DNA of 64,000 nucleotides from Frankiales bacterium (GCA_016125335.1 WGLY01000021.1:49134-113133); one strand, 5' to 3'. Positions 32,701 to 41,683 are shown, counted from the stretch's first letter. Made by a program: numbers and translations. Notes: generated by a model not told the origin, from the sequence alone.

Positions 32701-32771
32701 GCCGCCGCGAGCAGCCACGTGCCGGCGCGGGTGAGGGACCGGCGGCTGCGGCAGCGGGTGGCCGCCGTCAT
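29679..32771 (-). CDS. DUF58-transglutaminase (TgpA-like) fusion membrane protein
   Basis: 1030 aa. Residues 1-240 carry two N-terminal helices and a DUF58 domain (motif 207-226, GDGSRVHWRSTVRRGAPVVV). A run of transmembrane helices follows (about 350-560). The transglutaminase-like core has Cys806 (GFCEHFAAAEAILL), His851 (DAHAWVEVW) and Asp867, then one more helix and a cytoplasmic tail. DUF58, TgpA and MoxR are usually separate genes; here the first two are one protein. It starts 3 bp after the moxR stop, so coupling is likely. Function: extracytoplasmic acyl transfer or proteolysis, unproven. Confidence 0.85.
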   Translation of the reverse strand: MTAATRCRSRRSLTRAGTWLLAAATALALLGYARGDVWMYLISCLAYAGLVVSWVASPVLPHVDTALLLPEREVAGEPTRARLVLRAGSRRVPQHRLRLLTGGDSLVLDLLVDPLAPGESRTVPVDLRPDRRGTHTERAVIGWTFAPFGLVRRVHGDVYPLARTVAAGIDEHVRVEPVPVAGDGDHGRLTVGRTGPDIHALRSWTSGDGSRVHWRSTVRRGAPVVVDRESFERTSLVVLAGPAHPTPEAADAVLARAAGIALRAVREGAEVHLVSSRGVEKLTATRPAAVLAWTADAEPTHRYDSPAEQEALLAATDGRLVVVGSPGLAGPGWDASAAASGVDVVVVEAPPRPAVVPDPPVVVGVSRRLAVATLASLLSGLLGLGLAGMLEPVRALAWGAGLTCLWFLVLVLGLPRERYRWVRPLLAAVAVVGGLVTAVHQVDGGRPAAGAATMVCATALAQLLAARTRRDALVALGIGPLMILTAAGLAPGPDVVVPTVLTAAAVLAGAGVAAREALQPDPPVPGAPPRPVPDSLVGPSAAAVLLGLVAYLVLPLGAAPALGAPLLGPGLGPSLGAQTAAEQAAQVTPTYFTGALSLGARGHLPDTPAFEVPPGTEGLWRALTLDVVADGTWYARPVQASFGAAPGQAIALPPDPSDAGLGAGGARSYDVQPVGDVGVIAPGPPLSVRGATSLVQLSTNGFSLDAAVAPYTVTAVPRTDVDSLSAAGTGPDLADPAWTQLDPTTTRRTVQLAQSVTAGLDDRVQQVQAVERWLRTHVRYQLDAPLPPEGQDAVDFLLFGSRAGFCEHFAAAEAILLRSLGIPARLATGYAASAGHQDSPDRLTLLASDAHAWVEVWVPGDGWVTSDPTAGSALADPTESLGPVGRLVALWRSLWSSDTGRRNLALVLGLVAAVVALLALPMRRRRQVARARRAAPPRSPTVDPLPAFGRYRAALEAAGRTLGPGDGIAGVRRHSSDPDVLRALEVVELTLYAEQLPPSHVRHAASDALDAAAAALAPVGAAGVSARTSG

Positions 32772-32774
32772 GGC

Positions 32775-33731
32775 TCAGGCGCCGAGGGGGACGGGGACGC
32801 GGGCCAGGATGTCGTCGAGGGCGTCGCCGGGATCGCCGCCGGCACCGATGACGCGGTGCGCCAGCGCCGCGCGGGCGATCGCCTGGAGGTCCTCCGGCAC
32901 GAGGAACTCGCGGCCGTGGACGACGGCCCAGGCCTGCGCGGTCCGCACGAACGAGATGGCCGCGCGCGAGCTCGCGCCGTGGGCCACCCGCGGGTGCTCG
33001 CGGGTCGCCCGCACCAGGGCGAGGGCGTACGCCGACACCACGGGCGCGACGTACACCGCGCGCACCGCGGAGCAGCAGGCGCGCCAGGTGGCGACGTCGA
33101 TGACGGGCGGGAGGTCGGTGACCGTGGCGTGGTGGACCTGGTCCCGCAGCACGCGCAGCTCGTCGGCCTCGGAGAGCGGCTCGAGGGTGACCCGCAGCGC
33201 GAACCGGTCGAGCTGGCCCTCGGGCAGGGGGTAGGCGCCGTGCTGCTCGAGCGGGTTCTGCGTGGCGATCACGGTGAACGGCGTCGGCAACGGGTGGCTG
33301 ACGCCGTCGACGGTGACCGTGCCCTCCTCCATCGCCTCGAGGAACGCGGCCTGCGTGCGCGGCGGCGTGCGGTTGAGCTCGTCCACGAGCAGCACGTGGG
33401 AGAAGACCGGGCCGGGCACGAACGTGAACGACTGGCTCACCTGGTTCCACACCGAGGAGCCCGTGACGTCCGAGGGCAGCAGGTCCGGGGCGCCCTGCAC
33501 CCGGCGGAAGTCGGCGGCCACGGAGCGGGCGAACGCGTGCGCCAGCGTGGTCTTGCCGTTGCCCGGCGTGTCCTCGATGAGGACGTGGCCGCCGGAGAGG
33601 AACGCGGCGGCCAGCATCCGCACGGCCAGCGGCTGGCCGCGCACGACCTCGGACACGTTGTCGACCAGGCGCGAGGCGAGGGCCGTCACGGCCGCAGGGC
33701 TCAGCGCCTGCGGGAGGGTGTCGGCGGTCAC
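32775..33731 (-). CDS. MoxR-family AAA+ ATPase
   Basis: 318 aa, GTG start with GGAAGG about 10 nt upstream. Walker A is in EDTPGNGKTTLA, Walker B in VLLVDELNRTPPRTQAAF, and sensor 1 in FTVIATQNPLEQ. MoxR proteins act as chaperones that insert metals or activate large complexes and are typically paired with DUF58 and transglutaminase proteins. This pairing is preserved with the fused downstream gene. Confidence 0.92.
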   Translation of the reverse strand: MTADTLPQALSPAAVTALASRLVDNVSEVVRGQPLAVRMLAAAFLSGGHVLIEDTPGNGKTTLAHAFARSVAADFRRVQGAPDLLPSDVTGSSVWNQVSQSFTFVPGPVFSHVLLVDELNRTPPRTQAAFLEAMEEGTVTVDGVSHPLPTPFTVIATQNPLEQHGAYPLPEGQLDRFALRVTLEPLSEADELRVLRDQVHHATVTDLPPVIDVATWRACCSAVRAVYVAPVVSAYALALVRATREHPRVAHGASSRAAISFVRTAQAWAVVHGREFLVPEDLQAIARAALAHRVIGAGGDPGDALDDILARVPVPLGA

Positions 33732-33774
33732 CGGGTGGCCTTCCGTCAGGGGACGTCCCCGCTGACATCGACCC

Positions 33775-33788
33775 GATCCGGCCGGATC
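33775..33788. promoter_or_regulatory. 14-bp palindrome upstream of moxR
   Basis: GATCCGGCCGGATC is perfectly self-complementary and lies about 45 bp before the moxR GTG. It could be an operator. Confidence 0.3.
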
Positions 33789-33846
33789 TTGAGCGCGGCA
33801 GCCGCTCGCGCGGCCGGCGTCGTCCCAGGTCAGGCCGCCGGCGCGG

Positions 33847-34860
33847 TCACAGCCCGGGGTAGGTCAGGCCGATCTGGCGGCGCACCTCGTCGAGGGTCTC
33901 GAGGATCGCGACCGTCTCGTCGAGCGGCATGACCGGCGACTCGGCCAGCCCGGCGCGCAGGCACCGGCCCACCTCGGCGGCCTCGAACCGCAGGCCGTTG
34001 CCCTCGACGGGGATGTCGATCTCCTCCACGACGCCGTCGCGCCGGCCGTCGCGCAGGGTCACGCGCACGGGCGCCGGCCGGTAGAACGTCGAGAGCACGT
34101 CGATGCGCCCGTCGCGGCCGTTGATCGTGGCGAAGCACGCCGAGCGGGTGCGCAGCGACGTCGTGAGCACGGCGTGGGCGCCGCCGTCGTGCCGCAGCAC
34201 CATCGACGTGGTGGCGTCGACACCGGTGAAGGCCGGGTCGCTCACCGCGGTGACGGTCGTGGGCGTGCCGAGCAGCATCGAGGCGAACGACACCGGGTAG
34301 ATGCCGAGGTCGAGCAGCGCGCCGCCGCCGAGCTCCGGGGCGAACAGCCGGAACTCGGGGTCGTCCTCGAACCACTGGCCGTGGTCGGCCGTGAGCAGCA
34401 CCACCTCGCCGATGCGGCCGGAGGCCACGATGTCGCGCACGGCGGCGACGTGCGGCAGGAACCGCGTCCACATCGCCTCCATCAGGAACGTGCCGCGCGC
34501 GCGGGCGGCGTCCACGAGCGAGCGCGCCTGCGCCGCGTCCATCGTGAACGGCTTCTCCAGCAGCACGGCCTTGCCGGCCTCGATCGCCAGCATCGCGGCG
34601 TCGTGGTGCATCGGGTGGGGCGTGGCGACGTAGACGACGTCGACGTCCTCGTCGGCGACCAGGTCGGCGTACGACGCGTGCTGGTGGGCGACGCCGAAGC
34701 GCTCGGCGAACGCGGCGTGCGCGCCCGCGTGGCGGGCGCCGACGGCCACCACCTCGTGGTCGGGCAGCAGGACGAGGTCCTCGCAGAAGGACGTGGCGAT
34801 GCCGCCCGCGCCGAGGATGCCCCAGCGCACGGGCCGGTCGTCGGGGATCGGTGTGCTCAT
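33847..34860 (-). CDS. Gfo/Idh/MocA-family oxidoreductase
   Basis: 337 aa, ATG 34860. Rossmann nucleotide site VRWGILGAGGIATSF, the conserved EKPFTMD that positions the catalytic Lys, and the C-terminal GALLDLGIYPVS strand. These enzymes oxidise or reduce sugar carbonyls with NAD(P). The next gene upstream on this strand is an alpha-galactosidase, 32 bp away, so it may handle a galactose-derived sugar; this is inference. Confidence 0.9.
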   Translation of the reverse strand: MSTPIPDDRPVRWGILGAGGIATSFCEDLVLLPDHEVVAVGARHAGAHAAFAERFGVAHQHASYADLVADEDVDVVYVATPHPMHHDAAMLAIEAGKAVLLEKPFTMDAAQARSLVDAARARGTFLMEAMWTRFLPHVAAVRDIVASGRIGEVVLLTADHGQWFEDDPEFRLFAPELGGGALLDLGIYPVSFASMLLGTPTTVTAVSDPAFTGVDATTSMVLRHDGGAHAVLTTSLRTRSACFATINGRDGRIDVLSTFYRPAPVRVTLRDGRRDGVVEEIDIPVEGNGLRFEAAEVGRCLRAGLAESPVMPLDETVAILETLDEVRRQIGLTYPGL

Positions 34861-34892
34861 GCGGCCATCCAACCCCGGCGACGGGTGCGGCG

Positions 34893-37037
34893 TCAGCCCG
34901 GGACGTCGTGCGCGAGGAGGTGCACGAGCGTGGCGCTCTCCGGCACGTGCACCGGCATCGGCAGCCCGACGTGGCCGAGCAGCGCGCCCTCGACGTCCGC
35001 ACCCTGCTCCACCCACGGGGGGACGCGCTTGCCCGGCGACCACATCGCCCCCGGCAGCGGCACCCGCTCCACCCGGTAGCGGCGTGCGGGGTCGAGGCCG
35101 GGCAGCCGCACGGGGACGGGGGTGGTGGCGTCGGTGGAGCCGAGCTGGGCGTAGCAGAACAGCGCCTCCGAGCGGTCGTGGGCGACGACGCCGTGCACGA
35201 GGGCCGAAGGGTCCGGGTGGTCGGCGCGCACGACCCGGCCGCCGTGCAGCAGCGGCCGGAACCGCTTGTGCACGTCGATCACCGCGGCGACCCCGGCGCG
35301 GTCCTCGGCCGAGGCGGAGGCGAGGTCCCACTCGAACCCGAGGTGCCCGAAGAGCGCCGTCGCGGCGCGGAAGGGCAGCACGTGCGTGCGCGCGGTGGTG
35401 TGCGACCAGGCCGACCCGACGTGCGCGCCCATGAGCTCGGGCGGCAGCAGGTAGGTGAAGGTGCGCTGGATCCGCGCGCGCTCGAGCGGGTCGTTGCAGT
35501 CCGACGTCCAGAACCGGTCCGTGCGTGCCGCGATGCCCAGGTCGACCCGGCCGCCGCCCGAGGCGCACGACTCGATCTCCACCCCCGGGTGCCGCCGGCG
35601 CAGCTCGTCGAGCAGGGCGTAGAGGGCGAGGGTCTGCGCGTGGACGCCGGCGGCGCCGTGCGCGTCGCCCGGGGAGACGAGGTCGCGGTTCATGTCCCAC
35701 TTGAGGTAGCCGATCGCGTGCTCGGACAGCAGCGCGTCGAGCCGCTCGAGCAGGTACGCCGACACCTCCGGGCGGGCGAGGTCCAGCACCAGCTGGTGGC
35801 GTCCGAGCACGGGCTCCTGCCCGGCCACGCCGAGCACCCAGTTGGGGTGGGCGCGGAACAGGTCGCTGTCCGGGTTGACCATCTCCGGCTCCACCCAGAG
35901 CCCGAACTCCAGGCCCAGCCCGGTGACGTGGTCGACGAGGGGGCCGAGGCCGTCCGGGAAGGAGCGCTCGTCGACGTACCAGTCGCCCAGCGACGAGGTG
36001 TCGTCGTCGCGGCCCCGGAACCAGCCGTCGTCGAGCACGAACCGCTCGACGCCGACCTCGGCCGCGACGTCGGCCAGCGCGCGGAGCCGCTCGAGGTCGT
36101 GCTGGAAGTAGACGGCCTCCCAGGTGTTGAGCAGCACCTTGCGCGGCGTGCGCGGGTGCGTGGGCCGGGCCCGCACGTGGGCGTGGAACGCGTCGCTGAT
36201 CCCGCCCAGGCCGTCGGGGGAGTACGCCGCGAGCACCGGGGGCGCGTCGTAGGTCGCCCCGGGGGCCAGCCGGACCTCGCCGGGCAGCAGCAGCTCGGCC
36301 ACGGACAGCGTGCGCCGGCCGTCGGGCAGCCCCTCGGCCCGCACGGCGTGGTCGCCGCTCCACGCCAGGTGCGCCGCCCACACCTCGCCGGACTGCTCGC
36401 GGAACGCCGGCGTGCCCACCAGGAGCGTGGGCGCCGACTCGTGCGACGTGCGGCCCCGGCGGCTCTCGAGCACGACGGCGCCGCGGCCGAGGGTGGTGCG
36501 CTGCTCCTGCCCCTCCTTCGCCCAGCGGCCGGTGAGCGAGAGCACCTCGACCGCCCGCGCGGGCACCGGCAGCACGGGGGCGAGCCCGGCGACCACGAGC
36601 ACGTCGTCGCCCTCGTTGCGCACGGAGCAGGTCACCGCGAGCACGCCGTGGGCGTCGAGCGAGACCTCCAGGTCCACCGCGACGCCCGCGGCGGGGTCCG
36701 AGCCGGACCAGCGCAGCGACGCGCCGCCGGCCTCGCTCGACGTGCGCACCAGCCGCGGGGCGAACCCGGTGCCGTCCGGCCGGTGGGCGTCCAGGCCGCC
36801 GCCCGCGGACCAGCCGCGCGAGCGCTCGGGCAGCAGCGACAGCGGCGGGACGTCGTCGAGCCCGCCCTGGGGCACGGCCGTGCCGCCCGGGTCGAGCAGG
36901 TCGAGCGCGGCGCCCTCGGGCAGCGGCGCGCCCCAGTGCAGCACCTGGGGCACGGCGTCGTCGTGGGTGAGCACCACCACCGCGCCGGGGCTGCGCAGGA
37001 CGGCGTGGGGCGTGGGCGAGGTGGGCCGGGAGGTCAC
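34893..37037 (-). CDS. GH36 alpha-galactosidase
   Basis: 714 aa, GTG 37037. The N-terminal beta-supersandwich (1-300) precedes a TIM barrel with FVLDDGWFRGRDDD, the nucleophile motif YLKWDMNRDL, the substrate Cys loop ESCASGGGRVD and the acid/base motif FWTSDCNDPLER. It hydrolyses alpha-1,6-galactosides such as melibiose and raffinose. No signal peptide, so it is cytoplasmic, and a sugar importer elsewhere would be needed. CAGAGT lies 8 nt before GTG (37046-37051), suggesting a leaderless message. Confidence 0.93.
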   Translation of the reverse strand: MTSRPTSPTPHAVLRSPGAVVVLTHDDAVPQVLHWGAPLPEGAALDLLDPGGTAVPQGGLDDVPPLSLLPERSRGWSAGGGLDAHRPDGTGFAPRLVRTSSEAGGASLRWSGSDPAAGVAVDLEVSLDAHGVLAVTCSVRNEGDDVLVVAGLAPVLPVPARAVEVLSLTGRWAKEGQEQRTTLGRGAVVLESRRGRTSHESAPTLLVGTPAFREQSGEVWAAHLAWSGDHAVRAEGLPDGRRTLSVAELLLPGEVRLAPGATYDAPPVLAAYSPDGLGGISDAFHAHVRARPTHPRTPRKVLLNTWEAVYFQHDLERLRALADVAAEVGVERFVLDDGWFRGRDDDTSSLGDWYVDERSFPDGLGPLVDHVTGLGLEFGLWVEPEMVNPDSDLFRAHPNWVLGVAGQEPVLGRHQLVLDLARPEVSAYLLERLDALLSEHAIGYLKWDMNRDLVSPGDAHGAAGVHAQTLALYALLDELRRRHPGVEIESCASGGGRVDLGIAARTDRFWTSDCNDPLERARIQRTFTYLLPPELMGAHVGSAWSHTTARTHVLPFRAATALFGHLGFEWDLASASAEDRAGVAAVIDVHKRFRPLLHGGRVVRADHPDPSALVHGVVAHDRSEALFCYAQLGSTDATTPVPVRLPGLDPARRYRVERVPLPGAMWSPGKRVPPWVEQGADVEGALLGHVGLPMPVHVPESATLVHLLAHDVPG

Positions 37038-37108
37038 GGAGGACGACTCTGCCGCACGCCGTCGCCGGGTGGCGACGGGTGCGGCAGAGGTTCGTGCGGT
37101 GCTGCGGG

Positions 37109-38083
37109 TCAGACGCGGAACGGCTGGATGCCGTCGGCCGGCACGGTGCCCAGGCGGCCCGCCTGGAAGTCCTCGAAGGCCTGCATCAGCTCGCGCTGGG
37201 TGTTCATGACGAACGGGCCCATCCAGGCCACCGGCTCGCGGATCGGCTGCCCGCCGAGGAGCACCACCTCGAGGGCCGGGGCGTTGCCGTCCTGCGCGGA
37301 GTCGGCCGCGAGGGTGAGGCTGCCGCCGTCGCCGAGCACGGCCAGCTGCCCGGTGCGGACCGGCCGGCGCTCCTCGCCGACCGTGCCGCGCCCGGAGAGC
37401 ACGTAGGCGAGCGCGTTGAAGTCGCGCCGCCACGGGATCGTCATCGACGCCCCCGGGCTCACGGTGGCGTGCACCATCGTCATCGGGGTGTACGTGGATC
37501 CCGGACCGGCGTGGCCGCCGAGCTCGCCCGCGATCACCCGGAGCAGGGCGCCGCCGTCGTCGCTGGTGAGCAGGGCGACCTGCGAGGCCCGCAGGTCCTG
37601 GTAGCGCGGGTCGTTCCACTTCGCGGCCCGGGGCAGGTTGACCCACAGCTGGAGGCCGTGGAACAGCCCGCCGGCGACCACGAGGGCCTCGGGCGGGGTC
37701 TCGATGTGGAGCAGGCCGCTGCCGGCGGTCATCCACTGCGTGTCGCCGTCGCTGATGACGCCGCCGCCGCCGTGCGAGTCCTGGTGGATGAACGCGCCGT
37801 CGATGATGTAGGTGACCGTCTCGAACCCGCGGTGGGGGTGCCAGGGCGTGCCCTTGGGCTCGCCGGCGGCGTACTCCACCTCGCCCATCTGGTCCATCAT
37901 GATGAACGGGTCGAGCAGCGACTGGTCGACTCCCGCGAACGCCCGGCGCACCGGGAAGCCCTCGCCCTCGAGGCCGCTCGGCGCGGTCGTCACGCTGCGG
38001 ACCGGACGCGGCGCGGCCAGCCCGGGATCGGGCCGCCTCACCCGCGGCAGCACGGTGATGTCGTCGACGGTGACCGCCGGCAT
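37109..38083 (-). CDS. Pirin-family protein
   Basis: 324 aa from ATG 38083, which has AGGAGG upstream; a longer frame exists but overlaps the palindrome. The metal site GTPWHPHRGFETVTYI supplies two His and a Glu nearby, with GSGLLHIETPPEA adding another His and Glu. Bacterial pirins are cupins with quercetinase or redox-related activity and are often induced by oxidants. An operator-like palindrome (38121-38138) lies upstream. Confidence 0.9.
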   Translation of the reverse strand: MPAVTVDDITVLPRVRRPDPGLAAPRPVRSVTTAPSGLEGEGFPVRRAFAGVDQSLLDPFIMMDQMGEVEYAAGEPKGTPWHPHRGFETVTYIIDGAFIHQDSHGGGGVISDGDTQWMTAGSGLLHIETPPEALVVAGGLFHGLQLWVNLPRAAKWNDPRYQDLRASQVALLTSDDGGALLRVIAGELGGHAGPGSTYTPMTMVHATVSPGASMTIPWRRDFNALAYVLSGRGTVGEERRPVRTGQLAVLGDGGSLTLAADSAQDGNAPALEVVLLGGQPIREPVAWMGPFVMNTQRELMQAFEDFQAGRLGTVPADGIQPFRV

Positions 38084-38120
38084 GGCTCCTCCTGGGGTCG
38101 GGCGGGACGTGCGGAACAGG

Positions 38121-38138
38121 TAGTTCAATGCTCAACTA
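38121..38138. promoter_or_regulatory. Operator-like palindrome upstream of pirin
   Basis: TAGTTCAATGCTCAACTA: TAGTTCAA paired with CTCAACTA around TG. The shape fits a MarR-family repressor site. It lies between pirin and the OsmC gene, 38 bp from the pirin start. Confidence 0.5.
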
Positions 38139-38158
38139 TTGTCCCGCATTCCCCGTTT

Positions 38159-38593
38159 CTACAGCAGGGTGGCCGTCACCGTGATGTCGGGGACGCCGGC
38201 GAGCGCCTTGCTCACGGGGCAGCCGGCCTTGGCGGCGGCCGCGGCCTCCGCGAATGACTCCTGCGTCGCGCCCGGCACGGTGCCGTCGACGGTGAGCCGG
38301 ACGGCCACGATGGCGAGCCCGGTGTCGTTACGGCCGAGCTCGACCTCGGCGCTCACCGACAGGCTCGTGGGGGGCGTGCCGGCCTGGGTGAGGCCGTTGG
38401 ACAGCGACATCGCGTAGCAGGCCGAGTGCGCGGCCGCGATGAGCTCCTCCGGGCTGGTCATGCCGTCCGGCTCGCCCGCTCGGCTGGGGAAGGTGACCGG
38501 GAACTCGCCGGCGTTGCTCGAGTCGAGGGTGACCACCCCCGAGCCGGTCTGCAGCTCACCGGTCCACCGGGTGGTCGCGTCACGAACGGGCAT
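38159..38593 (-). CDS. OsmC-family peroxiredoxin-like protein
   Basis: 144 aa from ATG 38593, preceded by GAGGAGGAG. Catalytic cysteines are in HSACYAMSLS and AKAGCPVSKAL, the pair used by OsmC/Ohr proteins to reduce organic hydroperoxides; the family Arg and Glu are present. Upstream of pirin in the same direction with 75 bp between; the shared palindrome suggests a joint oxidative-stress response. Confidence 0.9.
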   Translation of the reverse strand: MPVRDATTRWTGELQTGSGVVTLDSSNAGEFPVTFPSRAGEPDGMTSPEELIAAAHSACYAMSLSNGLTQAGTPPTSLSVSAEVELGRNDTGLAIVAVRLTVDGTVPGATQESFAEAAAAAKAGCPVSKALAGVPDITVTATLL

Positions 38594-38753
38594 GGCTCCT
38601 CCTCGACATGGGATGCTGGCGCTCGCCCCAACCCTCGACCCTGCCGGGATGTTCCGCACCCGCTGGGCCGAGGCGGCCGGCCGGTCCGCCCGCGCGGCGG
38701 CACCGCCCGTCCGGGGGCTCAGGCACGGGGGCCCGTGTGTCGACAGGACGGTC

Positions 38754-39671
38754 ATGAGCGAGGAGACGCTCGGCGGCCCCGAGGGGCGCCGGCCCCGCCG
38801 GGCCTGGAACGTGCGCGTCCTGGCCATCGGCGCCGGCATGGTCGTCGTCGCCGCCCTCGGCGTCCGGTTCCCCGACGTCGTGCCCACCACGTTCCTGTGG
38901 GTGGGGGTGGTCGCGGCCGCCGCGTTCGCCACCCCCCGGGCCACGGCAGGGCTCGCCGTGCTCGGGCTCGCCCTCGCGCTGGCCGCAGGCCTCGCGACCG
39001 ACCAGGGCCCGCTGACCACGTTCTGGCTGCGGCTGGTGGCGTGGCTCGCGGTGTCCGCCGTGGCGGTGGGCCTGGCCCGGGCGCGCACCCGCCGCGAGGC
39101 GCACCTGTGGGACCTCGCCACCAGCGACCCGCTCACCGGGCTGGCCAACCGGCGGCTGCTGCTCGAGCGGCTCGAGGCCCAGCTCTCCGTGCGCGGCCGC
39201 ACCGAGGACGCCGCCGTCCTCTACCTCGACCTCGACCGGTTCAAGCAGGTCAACGACACGCGCGGGCACGACGTCGGCGACGCCGTGCTCGTGGAGGTCG
39301 CGGCCCGGCTCCGCTGGGCCGTGCGCCGCGAGGACACCGTGGCGCGGCTCGGTGGCGACGAGTTCGTCGTCGCGTGCGCCGCGATCGAGGGCGAGCCGGG
39401 GGTCGAGCACCTCGCCCGGCGGATCACCGAGTCGCTCCAGGAGCCGATCGCCGTGCGCGGCGCGCCGGCGACCGTGGGCGTGACGATCGGGGTGCTGCTC
39501 GTGGCGCCGGACGAGCGCCCCGACGCCGAATCGGCGCTGCACGCCGCGGACACCCTGCTCCTCGAGGCCAAGGCCCGGTCCGGCACGGGGGTGCGGCTGC
39601 TCCAGGCGCGTTACCGTCCCGCCGGGCTGCCCGGGCGCACGAGCAGCGTCGACCCGGCCGCCTCCGCCTGA
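38754..39671 (+). CDS. Membrane-bound GGDEF diguanylate cyclase
   Basis: 305 aa from ATG 38754 with AGGA 7 nt upstream; a longer frame is open. Three or four hydrophobic helices (about 20-110) are followed by an intact GGDEF domain: DLATSDPLTGLANRRL, DLDRFKQVNDTRGHDVGDAV and RLGGDEFVVACAA. The RRED five residues earlier is a complete inhibitory I-site (RxxD). It makes cyclic-di-GMP and should be feedback-inhibited. No sensor domain other than the membrane region. Confidence 0.9.
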   Translation: MSEETLGGPEGRRPRRAWNVRVLAIGAGMVVVAALGVRFPDVVPTTFLWVGVVAAAAFATPRATAGLAVLGLALALAAGLATDQGPLTTFWLRLVAWLAVSAVAVGLARARTRREAHLWDLATSDPLTGLANRRLLLERLEAQLSVRGRTEDAAVLYLDLDRFKQVNDTRGHDVGDAVLVEVAARLRWAVRREDTVARLGGDEFVVACAAIEGEPGVEHLARRITESLQEPIAVRGAPATVGVTIGVLLVAPDERPDAESALHAADTLLLEAKARSGTGVRLLQARYRPAGLPGRTSSVDPAASA

Positions 39672-39824
39672 CGCCCCGCTGAGCGAACCGGGTCGCGCCG
39701 ACCCGCCCGGGTGATCGGACGGGGGGCGGACGCCGGGCCGCGGGCGTGCCAGGATGGCCGACGGCGCGACGTCGGACGGTCGTGCCGCCGACCAGCTGCA
39801 CGGACGCTCCGGGGAGACGATCAC

Positions 39825-41555
39825 GTGACCTTCAGCCGTCGGGCGCGCATCGCACGCGCCACGGTCCTGCTCACCGCCGCCGGGATCGCCGCGGCCACCC
39901 TGCCGGGGGCCACGGCGCAAGCCGTGGTCGACACCCCGCAGTTCGGCTACATCGAGTGCTCCACGGGGGACGCGACGACCTGCGACCAGGTGCTCTGGTC
40001 CGGCCCCGCGACCGGATCGAGCCCCGCGCCGGTCGCGCTCACGCCCACCTCCGGGCACTACCAGACCTACAGCTACGACATGACCGAGTCCGGCGACACC
40101 TGGGTCGTCGGCCTGCGCCACGGCCCCGTCGTCGACGACGGCTTCGACTCCACCACGGGCCTCGTGCTGGTGCACCGCGGCAGCGGGCCCGGCCACCCCG
40201 TCACGAGCCGGGTGCTGAGCACCTCGTGGGAGGCCAACCCGGTGATCCGCCGCTCGGACGGCAAGTTCGTGTGGTGGCTCAGCGGCGGGGTGCTGCACAA
40301 GTTCACGGCGTCCTACGACGAGACCACCGGCGCCATCTCGGGCACCGCGTCCACCATGGCCGCCCCGGCGCTGGCCGGCGGCCCGCTGGAGATCGCCACC
40401 CGTCTCGCCGTGTCGCCCGGCGGTCTGCACGCCGCGGTGCTGTTCCACAACGACACCGTCGACGGCTCCGGCGCGGTGACCAACCACCGCGACCGCGTCG
40501 TGGCGGCGTACCTGCTCACGCAGGCGGGTGCCACCCAGCCCTACTTCCAGAAGACCTACGACACCAGCGGCTCGGACAAGACCGCCCCGCTGAGCAACAC
40601 GTTCACGTTCACCGACGAGACCACGCTGCTCTACGACGAGTACCAGTTCGCCGCGGGCAGCTCGCCCACGGCGGTGTCCGCCGTCAGCGCGACGATCCCG
40701 TCGTCCGGGCCGCGCACCTCGGCCACCACGGCGGTGCCGGCGCTCGACGACTACTACGACGTGCACGCCATGGGCAGCGGCCCGGTCACCTACTGGGCCT
40801 GGAAGGACACCGCCGGCTCGCCGCTGACGTCCACCGCCGGCTCCACCACCGACCTGGGCACGGCGCCCACGCCGCTGTCGGGCCCCCGCGACAACGGCGA
40901 CACCAGCTACCGGTACGTCCCGACGTCGTCCACGCCGGCGCCGATGCCGTCGGCGGCCAACCGCGCCACGGCCCACGCGCACCTCGTGCTCTCCGCCAAG
41001 CGTGTGCTGTCCGGCAAGCGCCCGGCCTTCTGGGGCTACAACCTCTACCTCCAGCCGGCCGTGGGCTCGACCTACAGCGACGCCTACGCCGACGAGGTCG
41101 ACGCCGGCACCCTGCACTGGCAGGCGGTGGGCACGCAGTTCGTCGGGTCGCAGGCCACCTCGGGCTCCGGTGCCTTCCAGGCCGGCTCGGCCACCTACCT
41201 CGGCTACACGCCGACGCTCTCGCGCAACACCTACGTGTGGTGGAGCTACTCGGGCGACTACCTCACCCGGCCCGGGTCCTCGGCCAAGTCGCTCGTGGTC
41301 GTGGTGCCGCGGATGGGCCTGAGCGTGAAGTCCAGCGGCATCCGCCACATCGTCTACGGCCACGTGGCACGCCGGTACGGCGGCGTCACGCTCTACCGCG
41401 TGCGCGGGTCGTCGCTGCAGAAGATCGCGACCGCGAAGATCACCGCGCAGGGCGACTTCAGCTTCGGCAGCCGGGTGCTCTACCGCGGGACCTACAAGGT
41501 GATCTCCGCCGGCGACAAGTACTGGGCCCAGGCGGCCGCCCGCACCACGATCTGA
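39825..41555 (+). CDS. Secreted protein, beta-propeller-like, function unknown
   Basis: 576 aa, GTG start. Signal peptide ending near ATAQA (about 32). The rest is a series of blade-like repeats with Trp-Asp/Trp-Trp strands (GKFVWWLSGGVLHKFT, GDTWVVGLRHGPVV) and ends with a 60-residue Ig-like module. I do not recognise a catalytic motif. It is paralogous to the next gene, sharing VARRYGG...LYR...KIATAKI at the C-terminus. Probably an extracellular or wall-attached binding protein. Confidence 0.7.
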   Translation: MTFSRRARIARATVLLTAAGIAAATLPGATAQAVVDTPQFGYIECSTGDATTCDQVLWSGPATGSSPAPVALTPTSGHYQTYSYDMTESGDTWVVGLRHGPVVDDGFDSTTGLVLVHRGSGPGHPVTSRVLSTSWEANPVIRRSDGKFVWWLSGGVLHKFTASYDETTGAISGTASTMAAPALAGGPLEIATRLAVSPGGLHAAVLFHNDTVDGSGAVTNHRDRVVAAYLLTQAGATQPYFQKTYDTSGSDKTAPLSNTFTFTDETTLLYDEYQFAAGSSPTAVSAVSATIPSSGPRTSATTAVPALDDYYDVHAMGSGPVTYWAWKDTAGSPLTSTAGSTTDLGTAPTPLSGPRDNGDTSYRYVPTSSTPAPMPSAANRATAHAHLVLSAKRVLSGKRPAFWGYNLYLQPAVGSTYSDAYADEVDAGTLHWQAVGTQFVGSQATSGSGAFQAGSATYLGYTPTLSRNTYVWWSYSGDYLTRPGSSAKSLVVVVPRMGLSVKSSGIRHIVYGHVARRYGGVTLYRVRGSSLQKIATAKITAQGDFSFGSRVLYRGTYKVISAGDKYWAQAAARTTI

Positions 41556-41683
41556 CCCTGAGCGGCCGCCCGGGTGGACGGCGCGCCGGGACCCCCCACG
41601 TGAGGGTGTCGTCGGCATGCGGGTCGTGGCACCATCCGCCGTGGTCCCGCACCCCGCGGGACGCCCACGACACGGGGGACCGC

